Assembly: GCA_036186865.1 (NCBI GenBank) | Contig: AP025057.1 | Location: 20,253,063-20,317,062 of the forward strand | From: Eustoma russellianum | Lineage: Eukaryota > Streptophyta > Magnoliopsida > Gentianales > Gentianaceae | Direction: 5' to 3' | DNA: 64,000 bases | Shown: positions 34,110 to 43,845 of the stretch, one piece after another | Position numbering within the stretch: the stretch's first letter is position 1 | Layout: every line of letters begins with the position of its first letter | The notes under the pieces: generated by a model | The model's database searches: none | What the model was told of the DNA's origin: nothing | The model's input: only the letters and a program-made list of their open reading frames with translations | Position numbers and translations under genes: made by a program

Positions 34110-35501
34110 CTAGATGTCCGTAATGACACTGTTGGGAAGTCTTGACACCGCTAAAAGATGTAGAGGAATCGACGTGAGGACTGAGCGTATGAGTGTCAAT
34201 CTGCCCGCCGCACTTAGAAGTTTATTTGACCAACTGTTCAGTTTATTATCCACATCAGCCAGTAACAGTTGGCAATGCGACGCCCGAAAAATACCACAAT
34301 GTAAAGGCACCCCTAAATATTTAATGGGCAAATCGGTTAGTCTCATGCCAAGCAACGTTGCCACTCGTACACCTGATAGACCACTGCTAACAACCACTTG
34401 AATTTTATTAAGGTTAACCTGCTGGCCAGAGGCCTTCTGGTATAGATTCAAGAAATCCATAAAACGCTGCAGATTGCGGACAGAGTAGGAAAGGAAAATT
34501 AGCAGGTCATCAGCAAAACCCAAGTGTGATGGGGTAGACATCCGACTCTCCTCGAATCCACGAATGAAGGATGATAAGACATGAGCATTTAAACCCCTGC
34601 CAAAACCTTCTGAGGCAAGAATGAATAGAATTGGTGACAGCAGACCCCCCTGCTTATCGCCGCATCCAAGACTAAAGAAACCACAAGGCTTTCCATTCAC
34701 AAGAATAGAGCATTTAGTTGCAGCCAAATTATTCATAATAAGGCGAATAAAGAAAGGACTGAAACCCATGCGAAGGAGAAGACGTCAAAGATACTCCCAA
34801 CTAACGCGATCAAACGCCTTTGCCATATCTAATTTTATTATTAGACAGCCTCCACATCTGGATATATCCAATATGTGCACCATTTCCTTAGCCAAAAGAA
34901 CTTGCTCAGATATGCCCCGTCCTGGCATAAATCTTGCATGCTCTTGCGAGATTAGTTTTGGAAGAAGAAGTCCCATATGCGTAGATATAACACGTGTGAC
35001 AACTTTGGACATAAAGTTTGTCAGGATAATCGGGCAAAAGTCTGCATAAGACATCAGGCTTGTTACTTTCAGTATCAAGGTGATCAACAAGGATGCCATC
35101 GCCGTGGGAACTGTCAACCCTATAAAAAACTCTTGAACTGCTTTTAAGATGTCTTGATTTATAATGTCCCAACAATGCCGAAAAAACTGCCCATGAAATC
35201 CATCCAGACCTGCAACACTAGAGGGATCTAGGTTCCAAATTGCTGCCTTAACTTCGGATAATTACGGTAGAGCTGTCAACATTGCATTGTCATCATCTGT
35301 GATAGTACACGGAATAAATTGGAGAATATCATCATGGTGCTCTGTTTGTTCTTCAGCAAAAAGATTTGTATAATATTGCACTGCAGCCTGTTGAATAGAA
35401 TCCTTAGAGATACACTCAATTCCATCGGGGGAGAGAATACGGGACATGTGTTTCTTCCTTCGACGTTCTTTTACTAGTGCATGGAAATAAGAGGAATTCA
35501 C
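34110..35501 (-). pseudogene. LINE1 ORF2: linker and reverse transcriptase
   Basis: 35501-35262 has the SSYFHALVKERRRKK linker. RT begins near 35250 (GLDGFHGQFF) and continues in 35117-34785 with SYADFCPIILTNFMSKVV, ISQEHARFMPGRGI and LIIKLDMAKAFDRVSWEYL. 34769-34110 has FSLGCGDKQGGLLSPILF (normally RGxxQGDPLSP), SHLGFADDLLIF with the catalytic FADD, and IKYLGVPL. The broken frames and the changed QGDP motif show decay. Confidence 0.88.
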
Positions 35502-35810
35502 ATCACCTTCCTTCAGCTATTTCACCCACGCTTTTTGTTGCCAAAATTGGTAGACTCGGTTTTAGGCATTAAAGCAGCCTTCGCAGCATGATACTATGTA
35601 CGACGCTCATCTATTGGCGCAACATCATATAGGGCTTCAGTTGCCACAACTCTAGCCTCCACATTTGAAACCGCATCAAAAACATTACCAAAAACATCCT
35701 TATTCCATCTTCGTAGATCCTTCTTTAGGCAATGTAACTTTCGATATAATCCTCGCATCCCCCCAGTAGTGGGATAACTATTCCACGTATACTTCATAAA
35801 TGTCGTAAAG

Positions 35811-36548
35811 TCAGAATGAGATAACCATATATCCAGAAAACAAAAAGAAACGAGGGCCATTGTTAGTGGATTGTCGACAAGATAACAATAGAGGCGCATG
35901 GTCCGATGTAGTACGAGTCAAATGTTGAACCATCTGGTTGCCAAATTGATCATAAAAGGATTCTTTAACAAGAATTCGATCTAGGCGTCGCCACACTCTG
36001 CCAAGCCCTTGTCCATCAGACCACGTGAATTTAGATCCTTGATAAGGAACCTCCAATAATGCCGAGCCTTGGACCCAATTATTAAAATCTGACAATTGCC
36101 TCAAAGATGGAGTGGAATGATCTTTATGCTCATCTATCGATAAGAACGTATTTAAGTCACCTCCTACCAGCCACGGGTCAACAACATCCTGCGCAAATGT
36201 AGTTAAATCTGCCCACAACAGTAAAGAAACTGTGTGCTTCCCAGATACTGCAGACCACCAGAAATAAGTTCCAGTTGGTATCCACTGGAATCGGATTGAT
36301 ATATGTTGAACTCCATTATATATAGTATCTCGATGTAGCATCGAACTCATCCATAATATCCATATGTTTCCATCCGTTGATGAGATTGCATTCGAAAATC
36401 CAAGTGTTAGCCGATAAAAATCCAATTTATGAGACTGTTGTTTTGAATCTATTACAACAAGTAAATGTAAATGATGATTACGTACCAATATTTTTAGTCT
36501 ATTCAGGGAGGTACGAATGCCCCGAACATTCCAAGACATGGCATTCAT
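35811..36548 (-). pseudogene. LINE1 ORF2 start: AP-type endonuclease
   Basis: MNAMSWNVRGIRTSLNRLKILV (ATG at 36548) overlaps the end of the ORF1 frame. Endonuclease motifs: SWNVRG (Asn), VVIDSK where the catalytic Glu is usual (Asp here), VGGDLNTF and TTSDHAPLLL (Asp-His). The frame stops at 35811. A sister frame, 35899-35594, carries on with LSHSDFTTFMKYTWNSYP and RRWNKDVFGNVFD, the linker before RT. The Glu-to-Asp change and the frameshift make it unlikely to work. Confidence 0.86.
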
Positions 36549-37861
36549 TGAAAGATCTAGAGGTCCAAGCTTGAAGTTGATCGAGTAACACGAGTTGTTG
36601 GAGGTGGTGGGGCATATCTTTTTTCTTCGTGCGATGGCGCTTAGTACTGCAATCCAATATGTCATTCATGGTTAAAGAAGTGGCTGGACCATCCAATTGT
36701 CCTTCTGTTGCGTTGCACACATTTAATCTCCTGGAAATATCATCCGAAGCCTCTTGAAAGTGCTGATCATCCGTGGATATTGTGGCGTTCAAAATGTCAG
36801 TGTCAGAGGCGTGGCCTGGGAGATCACTGTCCACCATATCTAAAGGATCGCACCCTGCAGCTTCTGCTATGTCTGTGTCTGCCTGTAGACATTCCTGTTG
36901 TGATCCACTGCCTGCCTGGTGGTTGCTAACATCCTCCTGTACTAGGTCTACAATTTCCTGATTATGCTGTAGACCAAGGCCTACTTGCTCCACAATATGG
37001 TCTGTTGGCTGGAGTTGTACCACAGGTTCTGAAAGTGTGTGGGTATCCTGCATTGTCACCTCGTCTTGATGTGTTATTACCTTATCTTTCCGTGGTGTCC
37101 ACCTCTGCTGTGGCGGAATATTAGTCTTGGTTTTAGTCTTCACTGAAATAGGCAACTGTTCTTTATGCGTTTGTACAGTTTTGTCCTTATCACAGGACTG
37201 AACCAAATGGCCCAAGGTGCGGCACTTCGAGCAATAATGGGGCTTGTCTTCATACACAAGTGATTGAAAAAAGCCATAATCGTGGCTTTGAATGTAGAGG
37301 CGTGACAGCAGTTCTTTAGAATCTCGCAACTGAAGGACGCAGCAAATTGGCTATTGCATTATCTGCCTTCAATGGAGTCCCAATTAACCTAGCAATCTCA
37401 AAGAGTGCCTCCTATTTATGCAGATACACAGGCAACCCCGGCATTGATATCCAGACCGACACTATTGGCGTGTCCACTTTAGGATCAAAGTCATAGGACC
37501 ATTTGGTTAAGCGCATATGAAAGCCAAGTACATTCCAAGAGCGACGCGCAAAACATCTAATGTAATCTGATTTATGATCAAAAGTGATCAGAATATGTGC
37601 AGTATCGAGTAAATTGACCTTCATGCCTAAAAATCCCACCTTTTCAAACCATGCACGTATAGATTCAAGCTTAGGTCTCCCGTACCAAAAGGTACCCACC
37701 AGACTGTATTTTAGTGAATCTGTCAATTCATTAACTTCAGCCTTGGTAAAGTTGATCGCTGGAACGCCCTTATATTTGAATGATTCACGAGGTGGAAGAG
37801 ATGACTTGGATGATCCCGCAACAACATAAACAAAGGTTGGCGTTGACGGTGGTGGCTCCAT
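36499..37861 (-). pseudogene. LINE1 ORF1 (DUF4283 and CCHC zinc knuckle)
   Basis: ATG at 37861 starts MEPPPSTPTFVYVVAGSS. DUF4283 follows (VNELTDSLKYSLVGTFWYGRPKLESIRAWFEKVGF...WNVLGFHMRL, about residues 40-125) and SVWISMPGLPVYLHK ends at a TAG at 37412. A second frame from 37329 has LYIQSHDYGFFQSLVYEDKPHYCSKCRTLGHLVQSC, a complete CCHC knuckle, then an acidic tail of about 220 residues to 36499. A stop plus one frameshift separate the halves. Role: RNA-binding partner of the LINE. Confidence 0.85.
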
Positions 37862-37998
37862 GACTGTGTACAGAGATCAACGACAGAAGGAGGTGGTAAA
37901 ACGGGAATCGGAGACGGAAGACGATGGTGGAAGATCATTGTGGCGCCGAGAAAGACAGAGCTAGCATCATCAGGGCGAAAAAATCCTTTTTATTTTTC
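37862..37998 (-). other. LINE1 5' UTR
   Basis: 137 bases between the ORF1 start and the right copy of the 17-bp repeat. An A/T-rich stretch at 37978-37997 (plus strand GCGAAAAAATCC...TTTTTC) adjoins the end. No promoter motif is recognisable. Confidence 0.6.
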
Positions 37999-38015
37999 GG
38001 TTTCATAAATTATAT
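37999..38015. repeat. Target-site duplication of LINE1, right copy
   Basis: GGTTTCATAAATTATAT, identical to 32140-32156. Confidence 0.85.
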
Positions 38016-38193
38016 ATATACACACACATATATATGTGTGTGTGTGTGCGCGATCATATATGTATATATACGTATGTGTCTATATATAAATACACACACA
38101 CATATTATAATAAATGCATATATCTATACACACACACACATATATATATATATAGTTATTTATTCATTTATTTATATTTGTAAGAACATATAT

Positions 38194-38238
<45 letters not shown>

Positions 38239-38241
38239 AAT
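38012..38241. repeat. Compound TA/CA/GT microsatellite
   Basis: About 230 bases of alternating TA, CACA, GTGT and TATG runs with short interruptions. Purine-pyrimidine alternation could favour Z-DNA or cruciform structures. The frame that stays open across it (38000s, plus strand) is a low-complexity artefact, not a gene. Confidence 0.9.
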
Positions 38242-38520
38242 AAAATAATTTTATAATCTTTCTATTTGTCGATTTACATTTTTCATTGACACTTCAGGCA
38301 TCTCACTCATCGAAATACGGCGTTAATGAAAACAACGCCGTTCTAAATTCAGTTCAATTAGTATAGAATGTCTTAACGGTGACAAAAGACGCGGTGTACC
38401 GTCTTTTGTCGTCCAGTACATAAAATGTTCACTGCCAAAACAAATATACAAACATGCCATCATCACGCTGTTCTAGGCTTTTTAATCACTCTCATCACAG
38501 TGTACTGAAGCCACAAGCAA
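38242..38520. other. Unique-looking spacer with two hairpins
   Basis: No gene or known repeat. Two close inverted repeats: ACGGCGTT (38317-38324) with AACGCCGT (38334-38341), loop 9; and GACAAAAGACG (38381-38391) with CGTCTTTTGTC (38400-38410), loop 8. Their source is unknown; they could be ends of a small, old DNA transposon. Confidence 0.6.
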
Positions 38521-38535
38521 ACATGGCTTTAGACG
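38521..38535. repeat. Target-site duplication of LINE3, left copy
   Basis: ACATGGCTTTAGACG, repeated exactly at 43831-43845 right after the poly(A) tail. Confidence 0.95.
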
Positions 38536-38662
38536 ATATAGAGTGAAACAAAACGCCGAAAGGAAGTGGTGACGGTGTGCTTTCGATGGCTTCTCTCTCT
38601 TGGCGACGGACGGTCAAAATCCCTAAAGTCCTAATGCGACACCGACGACGACGGATGATCTC

Positions 38663-40048
38663 ATGGAGGAGAGCAGCGTGGAAGATACGGATCCAATGCG
38701 ACACATCGTGAAGAAACATAAACGACCTGCACCGGAAGATTCCCCAATCCCCATCGACCAACAACCCCAGATATCGGCATGGGCGGATCTGTTGAAGGAC
38801 ACTGCCAATCAGCAAGAAACCATCCCTGGTAAGATTTACACTGGCGAAGATGAAGAAGATGAGTCCCTTAGCTATCAAACTTTTTCCCCTGGTATAATCA
38901 ATGAAAATGCTGGTAGCGTGCCTCTTGGACCTGGGAAAGTGCAGGTTGATGTGCCAGAGGATGAATGGAAGGAACTATGGAGACCATGGCGTAGAGCGTT
39001 GGTGGTCAAACTTCTTGGTCGTAGTGTATCTTACCGTATGCTATCCCAGAGGCTTGCAGACATGTGGGCTTCTAACCATCATTTGGAGATTATTGATCTT
39101 GAAGACGGCTATTATGTTGTCCGGTTCTACGCTAAGGAAGACTATGATTATGCTCTAGAAAATGGTCCCTGGGTAATTCAGGGTCATTATCTGTCGGTGA
39201 ACAAACTGAGCCCAGGATTTCTCCCATCCTCAGCGCTGCCTTCATTAACTCTTGTGTGGGTAAGAGTTCCTCGACTACCCTTAGAATTCTTCAATGATAA
39301 ATTTTTGATGCGTGTCGGAGATAAATTGGGTAAGGCTGTTAAAGTAGATGGCAATACTATAATGGTCTCTCGCGGTAAATACGCCAGGGTTTGCGTGGAG
39401 ATTGATCTGCACCAGCCACTCATATCCACTGTTATAATGAACGGCACAAGCCTGCACGTTGAGTATGAGAATTTACACCAAGTATGTTTTCTGTGCGGTA
39501 AATATGGCCACCGCCAAGAGGATTGCGATGCTAATCCCAGTCACACATCAGTATGCTCCCCTAGGAACGTATCTCCTCCGACTCCGGAACAACCTGTTGA
39601 ACCCTTTGGGCCTTGGATGCTTGCTCGCAGTAATCGCAGAAAACCTGTGATCCCTCGGCCCCAAACAGAGGTACCTCCCCATGCAAGCATGCAACCTGGT
39701 CCCAAACATACACCAGCTGCGACCACAGCCACCGTAAAAGCAAGTATGGCTGGTTCCCGCTTTGCCCCTATCGCAGACGGTACTGACCATGCCACAACCC
39801 TAGTCCCTAATATATCTACTGAATCAGGGCTCCAGCATCTCAGGGACTCAGGTCCACCAGCAATATTTCAGATGTCTACAAAAGAGCAATTGATGAAAAC
39901 TCGTGAACGTAAAGGGAGGGGGATCCAAGTAAAGGATCAAACCAAAGTCAAATACCAACCTCGGACTGCTGCCCACAGTGGACTAAAGAACAAACAACAA
40001 GTCAAACCAAAGGAAACCTCTGCCACGCAAATTCATGACCAGGTATGA
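38663..40048 (+). CDS. LINE3 ORF1 protein (DUF4283 and CCHC zinc knuckle), 461 aa
   Basis: Starts MEESSVEDTDPMRH after the 5' UTR. DUF4283 spans about residues 100-200 (WRRALVVKLLGRSVSYRMLSQRLADMW...DGYYVVRFYAKEDYDYALENGPWVI), then LVWVRVPRLPLEFFND and a complete CCHC knuckle (VCFLCGKYGHRQEDC, about residues 273-287). The C-terminal third is Pro/Thr-rich and basic. It ends at a TGA (40046-40048). The same frame stays open for another 129 codons, to 40438, suggesting that the stop is either a recent mutation or a readthrough site. Expected role: RNA-binding component of the LINE particle. Confidence 0.9.
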   Translation: MEESSVEDTDPMRHIVKKHKRPAPEDSPIPIDQQPQISAWADLLKDTANQQETIPGKIYTGEDEEDESLSYQTFSPGIINENAGSVPLGPGKVQVDVPEDEWKELWRPWRRALVVKLLGRSVSYRMLSQRLADMWASNHHLEIIDLEDGYYVVRFYAKEDYDYALENGPWVIQGHYLSVNKLSPGFLPSSALPSLTLVWVRVPRLPLEFFNDKFLMRVGDKLGKAVKVDGNTIMVSRGKYARVCVEIDLHQPLISTVIMNGTSLHVEYENLHQVCFLCGKYGHRQEDCDANPSHTSVCSPRNVSPPTPEQPVEPFGPWMLARSNRRKPVIPRPQTEVPPHASMQPGPKHTPAATTATVKASMAGSRFAPIADGTDHATTLVPNISTESGLQHLRDSGPPAIFQMSTKEQLMKTRERKGRGIQVKDQTKVKYQPRTAAHSGLKNKQQVKPKETSATQIHDQV

Positions 40049-40438
40049 TTTCCACCACCTTCCTTTGATGGCTATCGCACAACACGTATCCTACATCGAC
40101 CACTATCTGACATTACTAACCTTCCAACTACTGAGGAGGGAAATAGTAGTACCCCCCTAAGAGATATTACTGTAGAAATGGACATTGATGACTTAAGGCC
40201 AGACACTATTGAAGATTTAACCAAGCAACACCCACCTGATAGTACAGTGCCTTCTAAGATACTACAAGAGGCCCAGGACACTACCGGCCTAAGCAATGAC
40301 GCTGTGGCAATGACAGATGTGATGGAAACAGGGCTGGCTGTTGACCAACCCAACGGTAATCTGCCCATTAATCTCATGGAATTGTCGTGGTGTTGGGTGT
40401 CCCGACACTATCCGAAAAGTGATCCGTCTTATCCGTGA
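40049..40438 (+). other. Open continuation of the LINE3 ORF1 frame, overlapping ORF2
   Basis: After the TGA at 40046-40048 the ORF1 frame remains open to 40438 and runs 98 bases into ORF2. Its content is acidic (MDIDDLRPDTIEDLTKQ, NDAVAMTDVMETGLAVD), like the acidic ORF1 tail of LINE1. It was probably part of ORF1 in the source element. Confidence 0.65.
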
Positions 40439-43400
40439 CGAGAAACCAGCAATTTTATTTCTTATGGAAACTCGTGTCCCCAGTTCAAGAGCACGACACA
40501 TAATGAGACATTCTCACTTTACCAATCTTGCATCCGTTGAGGCTATGGGATTTTCTGGCGGCCTGTGGTGTTTTTGGGACGCAGCATCCGTTGGGGTTCA
40601 AATTCTGAGTTATACTTCTCAGCTTATCAATGTCGGCATTTTGCGTGAACAGACAGTCGACTGGGTTATATCTCTCGTTTATGCCTCCCCTACTTTGTCT
40701 ATTAGAGAAATATTCTATGATTATGTTGAAAATATGTATGGACATATTACAACTCCGTGGCTACTATTGGGAGACTTCAATCAAGTTGTTAAGCAAGAAG
40801 ATAAGCGGGGAGGTCGAGCTGTTCGGGGTTATGGTGTTGAAAGGATGCTCCATATGATTGATAAGTGCAAATTGATTGATGTTGAGTTTTCAGGCCCGCG
40901 GTTCACGTGGACTAATAGCCAATTGGGGCACCTACTAATTGAACAACGACTTGACCAAGGATGGGCGAATGAGGCGTGGCATGGCAGGTTCCACTCTTCG
41001 GCACTCCATCACCTCCCGCGAACCAACTCAGACCACCATCCTCTCCTGCTAGATTTGAATGCTAGCCGAAACACACCTCAAATTTCCAAATCATTTAAAC
41101 TTCAGGCATGTTGGATGGAGCACGAAGATTTTGCACCTTTCATGAAATCTGCATGGCAGAATAATGGGGAGGATTACTGCCAAAGTATCCAGGCATTCAC
41201 CAGCCGCATGGAGACATGGCGTAAAAACATCTTTGGAAATCTTGTTCATCGTCGTAATCGTTGTATGGCAAGACTAAAGGGCATCCAGTTGGCACTTGAT
41301 AAAAGACCTTCTCGCTTCTTATCTCGTTTGGACTTAGAATTGCAGGAAGAATACAATTCAATACTCAAACAAGAGGATGTCTTTTGGCAGCAAAAATATA
41401 ATTTACAGTGGCTACACTCTTGGGATCGTAATTCACGATTTTTTCATCTTGCCATTAAGGGACGCCGCCGCCAAAAACTTGTCGTCCGCCTGAAGGGTGC
41501 TGATGGGGAGTGGTTGGACCACCCAGAGCACCTGAAGCAACTCATTCGTACCCATTTCGAGAGCCTATATGCTGCTACCTTCACCTCAGATTTTGTGGAT
41601 GATTTCCTTCTCCCACAGCTTGATGAAACAGACAAGATGCTTTTAAACAGACCAGTGACCAGTAATGAGGTTGAAAAGGCCATTTTTCAAATGGGGGCCT
41701 ATAAAGCCCCTGGACCTGATGGCTTGCCCCCCATCTTTTACCAACGCAACTGGCATATTGTTGGACCCTCGGTTACGAGATTTGTGATTGAATCATTTGA
41801 GACATGCCTGTTTCCTAGCGAACTCAACAAATCATTGATCACACTTATACCAAAGACGGACGCCCCAGAGGAATCTTCTCATTTTCGCCCAATTGCACTG
41901 ACCAATGTGGTTGTCAAAACCATCACAAAAATTATTGCCAACCGCCTAAAGGAAGTTATTGGTAAGCTAATATCCCCAGCTCAATCTACATTTATTCCTG
42001 GCCGTCAATCCACTGATAATATTATTATTGCTCAAGAACTTATGCACTCAATGCGTACTAAGAAGGGCCGTGCTGGGTATATGGCTGTAAAGATAGACTT
42101 GGAAAAGGCATACGACAAGGTTCACTGGCCATTCCTGAGAAGACTCCTGCATCACATCGGCTTTAACAATAACATGATCGAGATTATCATGTATAGTATT
42201 ATGTCGGCATCACTCTCAGTGATTTGGAACGGACAATGTCTTGAACCATTCTCTCCCCAACGGGGCATTCGACAAGATGATCCTCTAGCACCATACCTTT
42301 TTTTGCTTTGTATGGAGGTACTGAGCACAAGAATCAACAAAGCAGTTGATCAATGCCACTGGAAGTCGATTCAAATAACACGCGGAGGACCGAGTGTTTC
42401 ACATCTCTTCTTTGCCGATGACCTCTTACTTTTTGGAGAAGCAACTGATCAGCAAGTCTCGGTGATTGAGGACATCTTGCGTACATTTTGCAATATGTCA
42501 GGACAATCTATCAGTGTCAAAAAATCCCAAGTGCTCTTGTCTAGAAATGTTGCAGCCAACTTCAACCCCAAGCTCTTTATCCGAATGGGCATTGGCGTTA
42601 CAACAAACTTTGGTAAGTATCTTGGTGTTCCATTATTGCACGGACGAGGTAGCAGGCAGGACTATAATTATATTCTCGACAAAGTCCGAAGAAGACTGGG
42701 GGCTTGGCAGATTCAGTACCTATCACAAGCCGCTAGGTGTACATTGATTCAGAGTGTCTTAACTTCGATGCCACTGTATATTATGCAAACAGTCAGACTA
42801 CCCATTGGTCTGGTTGAAGATATTGAAAAGCTGATGAGGCGGTTCTTTTGGGGGGAAACTGATCAAATCCACAAAATGCATTGGTGTTCTTGGACAGCTA
42901 TCTGCCAACCAAAAGACAGAGGAGGTCTTGGTATATTACGCCTGCGTGACATTAACCTAGCCATGCTTGCCAAATTGGGATGGCGTTTCCTAACACAGCC
43001 GGATGCTCTATGGGTACGTATCCTTCGCGCTAAATATGGTCACATTCTGGATTCACGGACGACCAACAATGTTTCTTTGCAGTGGAGACACATACGCTCT
43101 ACAACTCCATTGCTACGCGCAGGCCTGCAAACCTGCAATGCGGACAACGACAATGTCGAAAGCCTGAGATGGGGAGGGACTCACAATGGTAGATTTACAG
43201 TGGCTTCTGCCTATGAGCTACTGGCACCCCCTCCCTCGATATCAAATACCGCCCCCAAGTGGAAGGATATTTGGGCAATGAAGGGTCCTGGTCGACTTAA
43301 CCTCTTCATGTGGCAAGTATATAGAGGTCTCATACCAACGGGTGAATTCCTCCACTCGAGGCATATCAAGGACAACACACACTGCCAGATCTGTGATCAC

Positions 43401-43757
43401 AGAATGGATGATATCATTCATGCTTTACGTGATTGCTCTTGGACAAATCGTATTTGGCGTGGCCTAGTTCATCAAGACATGTGGGCGACATTTATGCAAC
43501 CACATAGCGCAGAAACGTGGGTGAAGTTAAATCTTCAATCATCAATGCACCAGGGCCATATCCAGACAGAATGGAGATATGTCTATCGTGAGACAATATA
43601 TAGCATTTGGTTTTGGCGGAACCGCGTTCTTCACGGCGATATTCCTCATACCCCACCGGCCCATGTGATATCTCGAGACATCATTTTGCGAGTGACCAAG
43701 CTAGATCGCCTGCTTTCAATGCTTATTAGTCAGGCTGTTAATCCTTCAACTACCTAG
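40341..43757 (+). CDS. LINE3 ORF2: endonuclease and reverse transcriptase, 1138 aa
   Basis: Endonuclease at about residues 8-235: ISWNCRGVG (Asn), FLMETRV (Glu), LLGDFNQV (Asp-x-Asn), TNSDHHPLLL (Asp-His). RT at about 450-760: KAPGPDGLPP, FRPIALTNVV, FIPGRQSTDN, VKIDLEKAYDKVHW, FFADDLLLF (catalytic Asp-Asp, about residues 692-693) and GKYLGVPL. zf-RVT at about 970-1042: WKDIWAMKGPGRLNLFMW and CQICDHRMDDIIHALRDC. It nicks target DNA and copies the LINE RNA from the nick. Odd point: the RQGDPLSP motif reads RQDDPLAP. No RNase H follows. The start Met lies upstream of ISWNC, as usual for L1 ORF2. Confidence 0.93.
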   Translation: MTNPTVICPLISWNCRGVGCPDTIRKVIRLIRDEKPAILFLMETRVPSSRARHIMRHSHFTNLASVEAMGFSGGLWCFWDAASVGVQILSYTSQLINVGILREQTVDWVISLVYASPTLSIREIFYDYVENMYGHITTPWLLLGDFNQVVKQEDKRGGRAVRGYGVERMLHMIDKCKLIDVEFSGPRFTWTNSQLGHLLIEQRLDQGWANEAWHGRFHSSALHHLPRTNSDHHPLLLDLNASRNTPQISKSFKLQACWMEHEDFAPFMKSAWQNNGEDYCQSIQAFTSRMETWRKNIFGNLVHRRNRCMARLKGIQLALDKRPSRFLSRLDLELQEEYNSILKQEDVFWQQKYNLQWLHSWDRNSRFFHLAIKGRRRQKLVVRLKGADGEWLDHPEHLKQLIRTHFESLYAATFTSDFVDDFLLPQLDETDKMLLNRPVTSNEVEKAIFQMGAYKAPGPDGLPPIFYQRNWHIVGPSVTRFVIESFETCLFPSELNKSLITLIPKTDAPEESSHFRPIALTNVVVKTITKIIANRLKEVIGKLISPAQSTFIPGRQSTDNIIIAQELMHSMRTKKGRAGYMAVKIDLEKAYDKVHWPFLRRLLHHIGFNNNMIEIIMYSIMSASLSVIWNGQCLEPFSPQRGIRQDDPLAPYLFLLCMEVLSTRINKAVDQCHWKSIQITRGGPSVSHLFFADDLLLFGEATDQQVSVIEDILRTFCNMSGQSISVKKSQVLLSRNVAANFNPKLFIRMGIGVTTNFGKYLGVPLLHGRGSRQDYNYILDKVRRRLGAWQIQYLSQAARCTLIQSVLTSMPLYIMQTVRLPIGLVEDIEKLMRRFFWGETDQIHKMHWCSWTAICQPKDRGGLGILRLRDINLAMLAKLGWRFLTQPDALWVRILRAKYGHILDSRTTNNVSLQWRHIRSTTPLLRAGLQTCNADNDNVESLRWGGTHNGRFTVASAYELLAPPPSISNTAPKWKDIWAMKGPGRLNLFMWQVYRGLIPTGEFLHSRHIKDNTHCQICDHRMDDIIHALRDCSWTNRIWRGLVHQDMWATFMQPHSAETWVKLNLQSSMHQGHIQTEWRYVYRETIYSIWFWRNRVLHGDIPHTPPAHVISRDIILRVTKLDRLLSMLISQAVNPSTT

Positions 43758-43830
43758 CAATATAATAGTTGTACCATGTACTTTTGATGTTTATATAAGT
43801 AATAAAAGCCCCTTTCTTCGAAAAAAAAAA

Positions 43831-43845
43831 ACATGGCTTTAGACG
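43831..43845. repeat. Target-site duplication of LINE3, right copy
   Basis: ACATGGCTTTAGACG directly after A11, identical to 38521-38535. Confidence 0.95.

Larger units (their letters stand above)
32157..37998 (-). mobile_element. LINE1: L1-type LINE with RNase H, full-length span, decayed
   Basis: A 5842-bp minus-strand LINE between two copies of a 17-bp direct repeat. Order in its own sense: 5' UTR, ORF1 (DUF4283, CCHC), ORF2 (endonuclease, RT, zf-RVT, RNase H), 3' UTR with the AGGCATATCATATCC signature, and a short A-rich end. RNase H at the ORF2 end marks the plant L1 group that gained this domain. At least eight frameshifts or stops prevent activity. It sits immediately beside the 5' end of LINE2, in the same orientation. 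Confidence 0.9.
38536..43830 (+). mobile_element. LINE3: near-intact plant L1-type LINE without RNase H
   Basis: A 5295-bp plus-strand LINE with a perfect 15-bp TSD, a 127-bp 5' UTR, two long ORFs, AATAAA at 43801 and an A11 tail (43820-43830). It appears full length. ORF2 keeps the endonuclease and RT active-site residues. It differs from LINE1 and LINE2 by ending after the zinc ribbon, with no RNase H. The perfect TSD and long open frames suggest it is younger than LINE1 and LINE2. Confidence 0.94.

Noticed and set aside
37924..38256. 110-codon frame with Tyr-Ile-Tyr runs
   Set aside because: Translation of a TA/CA/GT microsatellite.
38495..38878. Minus-strand frames across the LINE3 5' UTR and ORF1 start
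   Set aside because: Antisense to ORF1, with no domain. The sense frame has DUF4283 and CCHC.
39187..39795. Several overlapping minus-strand frames inside LINE3 ORF1
   Set aside because: Shadows of the real plus-strand coding region.
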